DNA of 56,439 nucleotides from Neelides folsomi. Taxonomy: Eukaryota; Arthropoda; Collembola; Neelipleona; Neelidae. Of this stretch, positions 1 through 11,433 are shown piece by piece (within the stretch, counting starts at the first letter, position 1; each line of letters opens with the position of its first letter). The position numbers were made by a program, and so were the translations under genes. The stretch covers positions 1-56,439 of the forward strand of contig JAQGBZ010000387.1 of the NCBI GenBank assembly GCA_034687125.1, given 5' to 3'. The notes under the pieces were generated by a model. That model ran no database searches. It was not told the origin of the DNA and saw only the letters and a program-made list of their open reading frames with translations.

Positions 1-133
1 CGTTGAGCTAACCAGCCGCGAACTTGACGAGAAACATGAACAGGATGGTTGTCCTGGGCCAAAATCCAGTTATCCCCCGCAATTTCCTCGGCACAATTGA
101 AAAGATAGCGATCCAGGGTATCTTGGTACTCGT
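1..133 (-). mobile_element. Tc1/mariner-like transposase, partial exon (runs off left edge)
   Basis: On the minus strand an open frame runs from 133 to the window edge and contains NWILAQDNHPVH followed by RGWLAQ. This is the pattern around the second catalytic Asp of the DDE/D transposases of the Tc1/mariner superfamily (family pattern W.xQQDNxPxH...WL). The Asp of the QDN motif is present. A splice acceptor (polypyrimidine then CAG) sits just upstream at 136-134, so this looks like an internal exon rather than an intronless autonomous element. I found no matching upstream exon in 134-1000. The frame is open across the visible 44 codons. Whether it is an intact transposon, a decayed copy or a domesticated gene cannot be told from this fragment. 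Confidence 0.72.
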
Positions 134-1062
134 CTGTAAAATATTAGCCAATTTCAATTACTAGTTTCTAAGATATAACCATATATGTGTGATGGAAAAT
201 GTGGGAAATCTGAAAAAAAATAATTATTGAAAACTGTGACCCCACATTGACATCATTTAACTTTTGAACCAGCCAACCGATATACATGAAACTATGGTCA
301 TATATATGTAATTATCACATTAAAGTTTTACGAAGATTCATTTACAAACTTCGGCGATAACCCTTAAAACATGAGTGTAAAAATGTTTGAAATGACCCTC
401 GTACCATTACCATACTATTTATTTATAATTTATAATACTCGTATATTAAAATACACACAAATAGTCTATTTAGGGTTAAATTAATTTTTTAGCTTAAAGC
501 TATTACAAAGCAGAACAAAGAGACAAGTAAATAATTGTATGATTAAACTGCCCTAAAGAAATGTCTATTAAATATTAAAATATACCTTTGGCTTCTCTGT
601 CGTTTTTTTCCGAAATCTCCTAACCTAGCCTCCTAACTCCTAAAACGTTCTACTTCGGACTTAATAGAGAATTAATAAAAAAGGTAATTTTAAATAAATC
701 AAAGGCTTTATGATGCAATTATTACCATTTACAGCAGATTAAATATTTGACTTTAAATAAATTAACATTTTCAATTTTACTGATTTTTTAATAAAATATT
801 TTAAATGTCAATATTAAGATTTAATTATAAAATATGCTTAATTTTATATGATATGACCACCGACCGGATATAAATACAAAGCATTAAAAATGAAAAATGA
901 AACAACATAAATAAATATTAGATAATTTTAATTGCTCGTGTTTTCCTGTAAATTCTATAAATAATACTATTCGTATAATTTCAATAGTCACCATTAAATT
1001 TTTTATAAGTTTACTTATTTATTAAATTCTCCGATAGAGTTTTTAACGAATTTCTGTGATCT
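134..1062. other. Intergenic, AT-rich; poly(A) signal of CFAP100
   Basis: Very AT-rich sequence with no convincing reading frame on either strand. On the minus strand an AATAAA hexamer lies at 1023-1018, 40 bases beyond the CFAP100 stop codon, and is the probable polyadenylation signal of that gene. Nothing else is supported. Confidence 0.6.
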
Positions 1063-4000
1063 TCACGGGGCCCAATAATAATTCAACTCATCTTGTTTCT
1101 CCTTATCAGACATGTCTTTCTGAGTGATGGCAATGCGTTGATGTGGGATGTTGGATCTGTACACCGCGGCATGGGTGTGCATCTAAAAATTCCCAATGTA
1201 AAAATCCATTAAAACCCCAGACAAAGGTAATTTAATAAAAAGTTGAAAGAGATAAATTAATAAATTACATTAAACTTTGGCCTTGTCAAAGTTTTCTTCG
1301 CTTTCTCAATCGCCGCTTGCATTCTCTTAAGATGGACGAGTTTTCTTTCTTGCATCCTCGCGTCTCTTTCAATTTCACGACTTTCACGATCCATTTCCTG
1401 TGTAATTCAATTTTTAATATCAAATTAACAAATTTCAACTTATAATCAAAATGTAATAAAACTCTTCAATAGCATAATTTCTGTCTTAATGTCATTTACA
1501 TAATATGAATATGGTATAGGCTAAAAAGTTGCGTGTGATTGGATTACCTCTGATATTTTCCAGACAATTTCCGGTGGCATGCTTTCAAGTTCTCTCACAG
1601 TATCTTCAAAATACTTCTCAATGGAAGTGAGCATCAAAATGGAATCTAAATGTCGATCGTCTCGTCCGATTATGACATCGTAAACAGAGCCAACGTACTT
1701 TTTGAGGATTTTGAGAAGTTTATTCTGCTTTGCAACGTCGTAATGACCCCCGCTGTACATTTTGATAATTGCACGAGTCATAAGGATTTGATTTTCAATT
1801 CCTTTGAGGACTTCATGCTTGTCGTTGATTCGTTTCCTCAAACTCTTGGATTTTTTATTTAATTCATCCTAAATTTTTAAATATTTTTAAAATAACGTTT
1901 TGAGATAAGATTTGCGTTTTAGTAAAATATCTATAAAATTTAATTTAAAAGTTTGACCTCTTCTCCTTTACTCTTTTGTGAGATTTCCTTCGCTTCCACT
2001 TCAAGGTTCTGAGAGTTGAGGATCAAAGACAAAGATTGTTCTTCCACATCAGTGAAAATTTCCAAGACGTTTTTGGGCTTTGTGAAGGTCAATTCTGGAA
2101 TCAAAACGTAATAAGTAAGGTTCTTAATTATATATAATGTTGTATGGTTATGGTGTTGTATGATGTTGCAGGCGTATGAACTGAATTTTTATATTTAATT
2201 TAATTATTTTTATAATTATTCTTTATTTTAATGAATGGAAATATGAATTTTAAAATACTGCTGATTTCTTCTCTGTCTGTGATGTCGTTTCCTTCTACAA
2301 GTTTGAATGATTGGATGATCTTTTGTTCATTCACACGATCTTCATCCGCACTAGATCCTTAAAGGTAAAGAGTTAAATGTAAAATCCATGCAATATATTT
2401 AATACATGTTTATAAATAATATATCAAATGAAAAAATGAAAGTTTTAAATATTTTTCATTGGTAATTTGGTTTTTAAATGCAGTTAACTTTTGCTTAATT
2501 TTAGTTTTTACCCCCGGCAAGTAATTCGATAAAATTTGGATATTTGGAATTATTGATGGCGACGCTAAAGTGTGAATTGTCTTGTGCAGCTTCATCAAAC
2601 GTCTGCTGCATCTTTTCTTCAAGGCCAGTTAAGAAATTGCTATTACTCGACACATCATTAGCTAAACACGGAAAATATTAAATTAGCCTTTTTCTAGAGC
2701 CTTTTATATTTTTATTTGTAAATTATAATTAAATACTTTTTAATCATGTCGAAGTTCTTTAACAACTTTTGTCTTCCTAGCATATAAACTTAAACTATAA
2801 TCTAAAGATTATTTAGCATTAAGAGCTTTTGAAGCCAAAGGTTAATTACCACCATAGCCGATTTTCTTCATAAATTCCACCTTGTTTTCCTCATAAGTTT
2901 CGTCCACTTGTTCTTCGGCCTCGTCCACAGTCAAACCTTCGTTGATCATTTGGATCATTTGTCGCTTCACTTGAATTCCTCTCTATAAAAACACCCATTC
3001 AATGATGAACCTTTTTACTGATACATTCATTAAAGTAGCTTTAACTTCCTTCTAATTGATTTAATATACATAATAAAAAGTTGCGTATTAAAGCTTAAGC
3101 TTAAGTGTAATTGTATAATTAAAATGTAAAAATATTTATAAGCTAATTAAATGTTTTTAAGTTTTTGTAATAACGGATGACCTTTTCTTCTCTATCAGCT
3201 TCTTCAAGTTCTCGTCTTTCAACTTCTCTGGAAATGCTTTGCATCATTGCCATATATCTTTTGCATTCCCTCAGATTCTCGCAAGCTTGTTCAATCTCAG
3301 CTTCCAAATCTGCATTCTGAATATAAAGAGAACGAGCATAGCCAATTCGTTCCAATTTGGCCCGAAGAACACTTTCAGCTCTAGTATTATAAAATTATAA
3401 ATATTTTAATCAGTAAAGCCATTTTTTAATTAATACATTCATCCATATCCAAAAAAGTTCAATACTCTGTAATTAATTGTTAAGTTCTGGAGCTAATTAA
3501 GCTTAAATTAATTGGATTAATTCTTCACTTTTTCATGGCTTCGTTTGTTATCGTATCGCTGTCCTTGACAAACTTCTCAAATGTGTCTTTGGTAAAATCG
3601 CAGAGCCATTCATATTGGTCCAATGTTTTGTCTTCGTTTGCATCTTCCTTCTCCATTTCCTCCAATGCATCTCGACGAAGCTTATTTTCTAACTAGACAA
3701 AATAAACAAAAAGTCCTAATTGTCTTTAACCAAACTTGTTGAATAAACAAGCTTGGAGTTTTTATCTAATATGAGCTAAACACTCAATAATTTAAATAGA
3801 ACAATTGAGCAACTCAAAGCAACTGTTAATAAAATTAAAAATGTTTAAATTATTGTGATTCTTATACGAATTTATGCATTAAATTGATTCTCGTTCGCAT
3901 GTAGTCTTTAGCAAAAGTAGCGTTGATTGAAAAATGCTTCACAATGTCCATTGCATTTCCTGCCTCAAACATCACTTGGCCGAAGACAACTTCGCCCACT

Positions 4001-4982
4001 GAAATTAATAAAGGAAATTAACTCTTAGGATGCTTTAAATCAGAAAAGTTGTATGCAACTAAATTATAATTAAAATTATTGATAATTATAGAAAGAAATA
4101 AAAGTTACTGTCGACTTTCCCTCTGTAAAAGTTTCTAAAGGCAAAAGGTCTGAGTCTTTCGTTCAAAGTCTTTTTCATCCTCGTGAAAGAATTCTGTTTG
4201 TCAAAAACAGTCGACAAACGACGATTGGCTGCGTTCTTTAAATAAAATATTTATTTATAATTGAGTATTTTTTATCAAAGTATTATTACGACAAAACGTA
4301 TTCAATAAGCACACTACACTCCAAAATTTAACTATTAATATTATTATCAAAATCATTAATAATAAAATTCATTTAATAAATTTTGATCGGTTTTAATATT
4401 TTACTATATTTTTTAAATTTAATATACTTAATTGAAACAAGTACTTATTATGTATTTATTATCATTCAATATAATATAATAATTTATAATAAATCATACC
4501 CGATTTGTTTTCTTCGTTTTCTTCGTATAGTTGTACAACGGGAGATCAAATGGGACATCAAAAGGATCTTTGTTATCATCTCCAGCCACCGGCGGAACAA
4601 CAAAAGCCTCCCGTGCTTTCTTCTGGTCATAATAATCTGGCTCAAGACATGGATTTTTAGTATAAGAACTGGCCAGGGTTGGACCGATTGGCGGAAGTTT
4701 TGGAGCTGGGAATTTCTTCCTCACAAAGGGGACGCCGAGAGCGGGTCGTTCTTGTGGGTCAAACAATGGTTTGACCTTTTGCTTCTTCTTGGTTTGTTTG
4801 GCAAGTCGAGATTCTAATTCTTTCCTTTCTCTTCGGAGTTCTTCCAATTTTTCACGATTGTTGATTTGTTCTCTTTGGGAAATCGTCGGCCCTTCACCTT
4901 CCCCTTCACCTTCATGACCGAAATATTTGTATTCGCGAACGAGGATTTGCTTCACTGGTTTACCTGAACTTTTTCTTTCCAT
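1063..4982 (-). CDS. CFAP100: Cilia- and flagella-associated protein 100 (CFAP100), 12 exons, 730 aa
   Basis: Coding exons in transcript order: 4982-4500, 4235-4109, 3998-3868, 3692-3529, 3380-3182, 2982-2850, 2661-2512, 2357-2259, 2094-1958, 1868-1548, 1397-1269, 1182-1063. All junctions keep frame. The donors after exons 5 and 9 are the weak GTCA type. The protein matches CFAP100 (CCDC37) along its length, from recall of the family: an N-terminal DPFDVP segment like the family's NPFxxP; a DUF4200 coiled coil in exons 4-5 (FEKFVKDSD, about residues 280-365); the C-terminal block KNVLEIFTDVEEQSLSLI in exon 9; and the basic helical tail in exons 10-11. CFAP100 works with CFAP73 in the modifier-of-inner-arms complex that ties inner-arm dynein f to the axoneme. 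The last exon (ending YYWAP) is supported only by splice sites and frame. The protein is somewhat longer than the roughly 610-residue human protein. Start: first ATG of the open exon, MERKSSGKP. Confidence 0.9.
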
Positions 4983-5709
4983 TTTGTGATTTAAAATTAA
5001 ATAGCAATTACGACGTTTTAATCAAAAGACTAAGATTGCAATATTACGACAATTGAAATTATAGTGTAATTTATTTACAGAAGTATTTATTTATTCACTA
5101 TTATTGCACACACAAATTATTTAAATATTTACAGAATGTTTTATTATTTTAACAAGATTGCATTAACTTTACAAGATTGATTTCCTTTATAATATTGATC
5201 AAACGGTTTCTGAACTGAAGATGGATTTATATGAGAAAGAGTTTCTAGTGTTCAATAGCATGGAAACGAAAGGTTCAACGTTCCATTTCCACATGTTGGA
5301 TTATACGACTTATGATTTATTCGGTTTATCAAAATTATAGTAAATAATGTAATGTTTAATTGGCATTTAACACCATAAAAGATCAATAAAAAGATAAAAT
5401 TCGGTTCAATGACTCAAAATTACATTTTATAATACAAGTCCAATTATTATTACAGACAATAAATTCCTATTCGTTAATCTTTAAATTTTATGAAAATTCC
5501 ATTAAAATTGGAAAGTAATTAAATCCACGGTTTTCTGAAGCTGCTTTCGTATTCTCCCCGCGTAAAGTTCCACTCAACGTTTTTAAACGCTATCTTGAAG
5601 ACAATCGAGAGTTAAATGTTCCTTAACATCTAATTTTGGCCGCATCTTCACAAAGAAGTTAAAGAAGCCGAAGAAGCAAATTATAAAATCTTCATTAAAT
5701 TGAACAACA
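4983..5709. promoter_or_regulatory. Shared divergent upstream region of CFAP100 and the 5710 gene
   Basis: The two start codons lie 727 bp apart on opposite strands, so this stretch must hold both promoters. It is AT-rich. A 39-codon open frame at 5221-5340 has no family resemblance and is probably chance. I see no unambiguous TATA box or complete RFX X-box. The arrangement suggests, but does not prove, a bidirectional promoter and co-expression with a ciliary gene. Confidence 0.45.
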
Positions 5710-6897
5710 ATGGCAGACAAAAAATCTCTAAATTCGATGAAATCATTGAATACATCCTTAAGCTTGCAAAGCAAACAAAGCCAAATCTATGAACCGAAGA
5801 AAAAGAGAAAGAAGACAATCATGAAGTGGATGAAGAGTAATTTTTAATAAAATTATATTTAACAAAAGTAATATCATTTAATAATAGTTAACCTCATTGT
5901 GTCGATTTGACTAAATTCTATAATTTATGATACATTGTATTTTAGTGAATACTGTCGAATGGTATAGACATAAAGCACTTAAACTTATATAAATAATTAA
6001 ATTATTCTAGAAAGGGTCAAAATTCCCCAACTTTTAATGGACAATTCGGAAAATAAGGAAAAGGCTCGAGTGTGTTTAAAATTTTTAAAATGGGAAATAA
6101 TTCAATTTCAACCTTGATCTTTATGTTACATATTTTAATTTATTTTGATTTGACCCTCAGCTTGCTCCGTGGCTTCGTGATTTCTTCAACGAAGAAGTTC
6201 CAGAGCTATTTGCCTTCGTCAGCAAGCGAATCCACGACCTTTTCGATGATCCAGAAGTTCTCGAGAATTACGATCAAGATTTGCTCAGAGAACTCCAATT
6301 TGACGAGAGAAAAATCTTAGCCATTGAAAGAGTTCATTTCCTAAGTTAGTTAATTAATTTTTTCTTGGCCCCAAAAACCGTGTTACAATTATAATACCTT
6401 TTGACCTCTTAAATTTAAATTATTAAATTTAAATTATTGTTTTAGAAGGTTTTACAGTTAGGTATGCTACTGTCTTGATTTTATATTTAGCTTTCAAAAC
6501 AGCAATGGAACTCCCAAGAGATCGTCTATACAACGGTGACTATCACGCTTATCCCGTCGCTGCAGACAATTTATATAGAGTGAAAATGTCAAGGTTCAAA
6601 TGTTTCAGCCGTTTTTTAAAAGCCAAATTTTGCGGGTCCGAGGATTTCAAAATCATCGGTGACGATGTGGTGACAAAGCGGAGCATAACCAAAATGATGG
6701 ACAAATTAAATTACCAGCTTGATTTAGAAGAACGAACCTTAGAATTCATTAAGAAGAAAAGAATCGAAGAATCGCGAGCGACCAAATCGCTCCGTCCTGA
6801 AGAGTTCAAAATGGAAAGAGTTTTCCGCCTCTATGGGACCAAACATCAAGAATTACCTGAGCCAGAAATCGACATCCATACAGACTTTGAATCTTAA
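5710..6897 (+). CDS. Unrecognised basic protein, 4 exons, 258 aa
   Basis: Exons: 5710-5836, 6011-6069, 6161-6344, 6491-6897. Junction phases are 1, 0 and 1, all compatible, and splice sites are canonical (GTAATT/CTAG, GTGTGT/CAG, GTTAGT/TAG). The start is the ATG of MADKKSLNS. The N-terminal 45 residues are Ser/Lys-rich with a cluster EPKKKRKK that could be a nuclear signal or simply a basic tail. Exon 3 encodes an acidic helical stretch (LAPWLRDFFNEEVPELFAF onward). Exon 4 holds charged helices ending in an acidic tail. No signal peptide or membrane segment is seen. I do not recognise the family. Head-to-head placement with CFAP100 raises the possibility of an axonemal or sperm role, which is inference only. 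A smaller model could begin at the in-frame ATG at 6037, but the exon at 5710 joins cleanly in frame. Confidence 0.72.
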
Positions 6898-9800
6898 ATG
6901 CCAAATATCAATTATTATTAAAATCATTAATTTAAAATGTTTTAAAGTTTTAATTTAGTTTTTATTGTCATTCTAATTTATGGCTTGTAAAGAAAAATCA
7001 CTTTTTTGATTAAAAGTTTCTTTGAATTTTAGCGGCTTTTAGGTTTTGCGATTTGGTTGGCAGGAGATAGAAAGTCATCGCTTTCATTTACAATTCCCTT
7101 TGGTTTGCCCAATCAGTTCAATCACTCCGTTTGTTGAAATTGAAAAGAGTTCACCTACAAATTCCCTTCCCTCATTCTGACTTTGTGGACCATTTTCAAT
7201 TGAGTTGGAGCAATTAACTCCCCATTCGAGAAAGGGGCTAATGGGAGGAGAAGAGCAATGACAAATTCCATCAGTTTTTCTCCTTTACTTCTAAAGGAGA
7301 AGAAACGGCAGACTCCCCATGGGTTTTCTTTTCTTCCCATCACCCTCCTTCTCCTCTCTATTTATTCTCATAATTAATTCCCTAATTTTAATTTGCGGAT
7401 CATTAGCTCTCATTCTCTCACCCCAATGGCCAATTAACATATTTTATTTCGGGTTCTTTTCCTCTTTCAAGGCCAACCCAGTTCCTTTATCTTCTTCCTC
7501 TTTATTCTTCTCTTGCTTTAATCCTCCTTTGATGGAGAATATTCAGGTGAGTAGAAAATGAAGGCTGGGGCTTTTCATCACTTTTCAAGACTTTACAAGT
7601 TGAGTTGAAAAGTTTAACCAAATACAAAGAAGGATAATTGATTTGATAAACAAGTGTTAATTTATAAATGATCAATTTAATTAATTTATTACTGGATTGA
7701 TTTGATTAGCTATTCAATTAATTTGATTAAATTCTCTTTGTAGTTTATTGATTTTCATTTCGATAACTTTGGTTCAACCTCTTACAAAATTAATTAGAGA
7801 ACTGCGTCTCAAACTCAAACTCCATTTTAATCAAATTACGCATTTATACTCGTATGTTAAGTATCCTGAATTTGAGAGCTTTACTCTCAACTTCTTCAAC
7901 AACAACTTCATTAACAATTTTGCATGTTATGAATGGAAATCAATGATCACATACGAAATTTCGCTCAATTCCCTCTGTGAATTTGCTTGAGCTCAACATA
8001 GTAAATAGCACTTTAATATTAATGTTCATTTCATTCAACATAAACCTCCGTCTATAGTAAATAAATTTAAATTAATTAATCCTTATAATAATCTTACATA
8101 CTACAGTTAGGTTTAAATTATTCAAGTACTCAATAGTGAATTATGAAGACTTGTTAATATGTCAGAATTAATCTTTTAAAGAGTTTAAAAGCTTTAAGTG
8201 TTTAAATGGAAATACATAGTGAGAATAAATATGCTGAACTTAAAATACTGTTCTTCATTCATTTATGAAACTTTTATTAAAATGAAACTTTTATTCAGAT
8301 TGTTCTTCTTCATCATAATTGTAATTGTAGGTCAACGGAGTACGTGCGGGGGTGAAGAGTTAAATGGACCTTTGACTGCACGTTATGACTTTATGAGTCT
8401 GAGCTTCGAATCTCTCTTTCAAATTACACACCAATGACTTTATTGCAAATTACATGGATCTTAATGGACTCGGAATTGGAAATTATTGATAACCTCCAAT
8501 TTTCGTGTTGAACGAGAAATCCGCAATTTCCATGCTTTGATTTCTTTATAATTTTGCTTTATTCCATACATCCATTTAATCTATTATTTTTACAAGTACA
8601 ATGAAAAAGTCTTTGTATGATTCACTATGATTTGATAGGAATTTTATAAGTCTTAGAAAGGAATTTTATTTTATGGATTTTACCATTAAGCGTAAAAGTG
8701 GAATTCTTAACGGACTACGCTACAAAATTTCCTTTTCCGTCTGAATCAATGGTCATAAAAGTAATAAAAAGGGATTTGCTCTCCAAATTACTCAATTGAT
8801 TGACCGGCCGTTATGAGCAAATTGTAAGGATTTTTAAACGTGGAATTCATATGAAGTTTTTTTAATATGAAGGATTCATGGTGGAACACAATGAGCATTT
8901 CTCTTTATAATAATTCTCTTTTTAATGAGTAATTGGAATGGTAAAGTGCATGGAAGGTTTTGCAGTTTCAGTTTCTTTTGAGTTCAGAGGTGAAATTCCT
9001 CCAATATGGGAATCATAGCTCATGGCGTGACCTTAAGATATAAATCAATTTGTTGGCGGAATTTGCGAATCCTCATTTCCACATAGGTTTTATTCTTAAG
9101 AACTTTGAAAGCCCATTGTGGCCATATCGAGGAAGGATGTAGAAATTGGGGAGGAAGCGAACTGCAACGACCGTCGAACGCCTCCGCTTATAAAATCAAA
9201 ACATCATTCATCTTCCTTCACATATCACCTTAAGAAGAAAATTAAACTTTTCCGTTCATTCCGCCCTTTTCAAAACCTTTTTTTCTCGTTTTGGAGCAGT
9301 TTTGAGTGCTTTTTGGTAGTGGAGTGGGAAAATGTGAAATGGGGAGTTCAAATGAGCGGAAAGAACAAGCGGGCCACTGTGGCAAAAATGATTGAAGCTC
9401 TTTTTAAATACAACAACGGTGAAGGTGAAGGGAAATGAACGCTATATTTAATTCAAAATGACATTTCTTTAATTCGCTTCAAAAATGATTAATTAGGACG
9501 AATTATTTAAAAAAAATTATTTTACTATTTTTATTAACCATATAATTTTACTAGATAACTGCATGTTCTATTTCGATTGTTTATTCAATACTTTTAGTAA
9601 TAAAGTCATTTAAGTTTGAATATTGAATATTATACAAAATCATGAAATCGGAACATTATCATTAAAATGCTCAATTTATTACAACATTAGGAATTGAATC
9701 TCTCTTGATGATAAATTAAGATGGGCTGATATGAGTTAAATGTAGCATGTTAATGGAGTTGGAAAGTGGTTAAGGATTGTTCTCAGATTTGTTCACACTT

Positions 9801-10929
9801 TACCAACTTTTATCATTCATCACTTGTCCATAGAACATTCAGTTACATTCATTATTATCATTATTACTTTTAACTAAATTACAATCATTTCACCTTTGAA
9901 GCTCCGATGAAGCCCCAGGTCATATTGGATGATCTTTACAAATATCTTTCAGTCATTATTCCACCATTATCGTTTCATCTCTTTAAGAATAAAAGAATAT
10001 GCTGATGAATATATAAGACATATTTTATGTTATCTTATACATATTTATGTATACGGTAAGTAGTAAGTACAGGTAACTCAGGGTGTGTAAACTATGCAGT
10101 GTGCATTGTGAAGGTGTTTTATTTTTAAATGATCAGAAGGTGAATGGTTGAATTTGGAAGTGTGTGAGTTAATAAAGTTGTTCATCTCTCGGTGAGTTTC
10201 TTCATCGCTCCCTTTAGCTCAATGGATGAACTCTCATTAATTATTTTAGTGAAGATAATAAATATGGGATAATAATGGGATTGGTTGTTTGGTGAAGCGT
10301 CAAAGGTTGTTTAATGTCTTCGGTGGGATGGAACTCCCACTTTGATGCCCAAATCCTTCAAGTGTGTTTTATGATCTTAGGATTGATGGTTGTAATGGGA
10401 AGAATGTTGGATTTATTATATTTCACTATTACTTGATATGTTTGGATTGCCAGTTGGATTCCTACAAGGGAATCCTTCCTTGACTTCGCAAGAGTGAAGA
10501 TGGGGAGATAGGTAAAGTAATTAGCGGCAATTAACTTTCTCGAACCAAAGGAGGTGCTCATCAGGGAATCAATATTGGTAATTAAATAAAAGTAAAAATC
10601 CTCATTGACTCGCTTTTATGATGGCTTATGAAAGTTGTTGGTAATTCCAAACTCATGCGCTTCGTCATAATTATCTTTTATGTTTAGCAGATCATGGTGG
10701 TGATGAAGTAAAAATTAAACAATGGCTCACCAATGAATTTAATACAGTAACTAAAATCAAGAAAGATAATTTGGAAGAAAGTTATTTAACTTTATAATTT
10801 CTCACGTGTTCCTTTATTAATACTTCAGTAATAATTAAATATGATTAACGATTGGGTTGATAAAACAGCTTCATTTAAAATATTAATAAATATTAATATT
10901 GATATAACTCTCTCAAATAAAACTCTGAT
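6898..10929. other. Intergenic, no confident gene
   Basis: About 4 kb of mostly AT-rich sequence. Candidate frames were weighed and none was convincing. At 7532-7546 an ATG codes MENIQ and is followed at once by a consensus donor (GTGAGT at 7547), which could mark a first exon of a transcript I cannot complete. At 9350-9438 a short frame (MSGKNKRATVAKMIEAL onward, 28 codons) has gene-like composition but no supporting splice partner. The rest shows nothing I can name. Confidence 0.4.
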
Positions 10930-11433
10930 TTAAGGTTTCCAACAGACAGTGCCATCACAATGATTTTCGCAACAAGATTCATCTTTTGGACAAGAAGATG
11001 TAGGTCCGGATCCGTAACATTTTCTAACATTGCATGTTCCTTTGTTCATTGAATGAACATGGGGACAATTTGGTTTTTTATTCGACGATCTTTTCCAAAT
11101 TGAGTGCGAAGGGATCAAACATTGAAAGGTGCAGCCGACTGGACAACAAATTGATCCTTCTTTACAGAAAAGTCCACAATAATTGTTACATGGCAGGTCA
11201 AAGTTTTGAGGGTTCTTTGGGCATCTTGATAACTTCGTTTCATCCCCCAAATAATTCCCAACATAACCATTTACCTCTACATATAAGAAAAAATTAATAT
11301 TATACTTATTTGGGTATATCATATCACATATAAGATTTCCTTTTTATAAAAATGTGTAAAATAAGTTAAATAATTCAAATTTACCAGCTAAATATAAAAT
11401 AACAAAAATAATTAAATAAATTCTTGGACACAT
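10930..11433 (-). CDS. Small secreted protein with two WAP-like domains, 2 exons, 131 aa
   Basis: Exon 1 is 11433-11385 and encodes a hydrophobic signal peptide (MCPRIYLIIFVILYLAG). Exon 2 is 11276-10930. The phase-1 junction keeps frame (donor GTAAAT, acceptor TGTAG). The mature chain has two eight-cysteine units. The first runs from RCPKNP through CNNYC, SICCPVGC to FQC; the second from NCPHVH through GTC, KCYG, DESCCENHC to VC. Each shows the CP start, the central CC pair and the closing C-x3-C or C-x4-C of the whey acidic protein four-disulfide core. In the family these domains usually inhibit serine proteases or act in innate immunity, and double-WAP proteins are common in crustaceans. 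Role here is inferred from fold only. The spacing is a little irregular, so a related cysteine-rich fold is possible. Confidence 0.8.

Noticed and set aside
4383..4817. 144-codon plus-strand frame
   Set aside because: Antisense of CFAP100 exon 1 plus its intron; the minus strand has a clear family match.
5221..5340. 39-codon frame between CFAP100 and the next gene, and a GTTTC...GGAAAC pair that faintly recalls an RFX X-box
   Set aside because: The frame has no resemblance to anything, and the half sites are too far apart for a normal X-box.
9118..9438. 106-codon plus-strand frame
   Set aside because: Begins at a GTG; only the last 28 codons look gene-like and no partner exon was found. Possibly a terminal exon, but not supportable.
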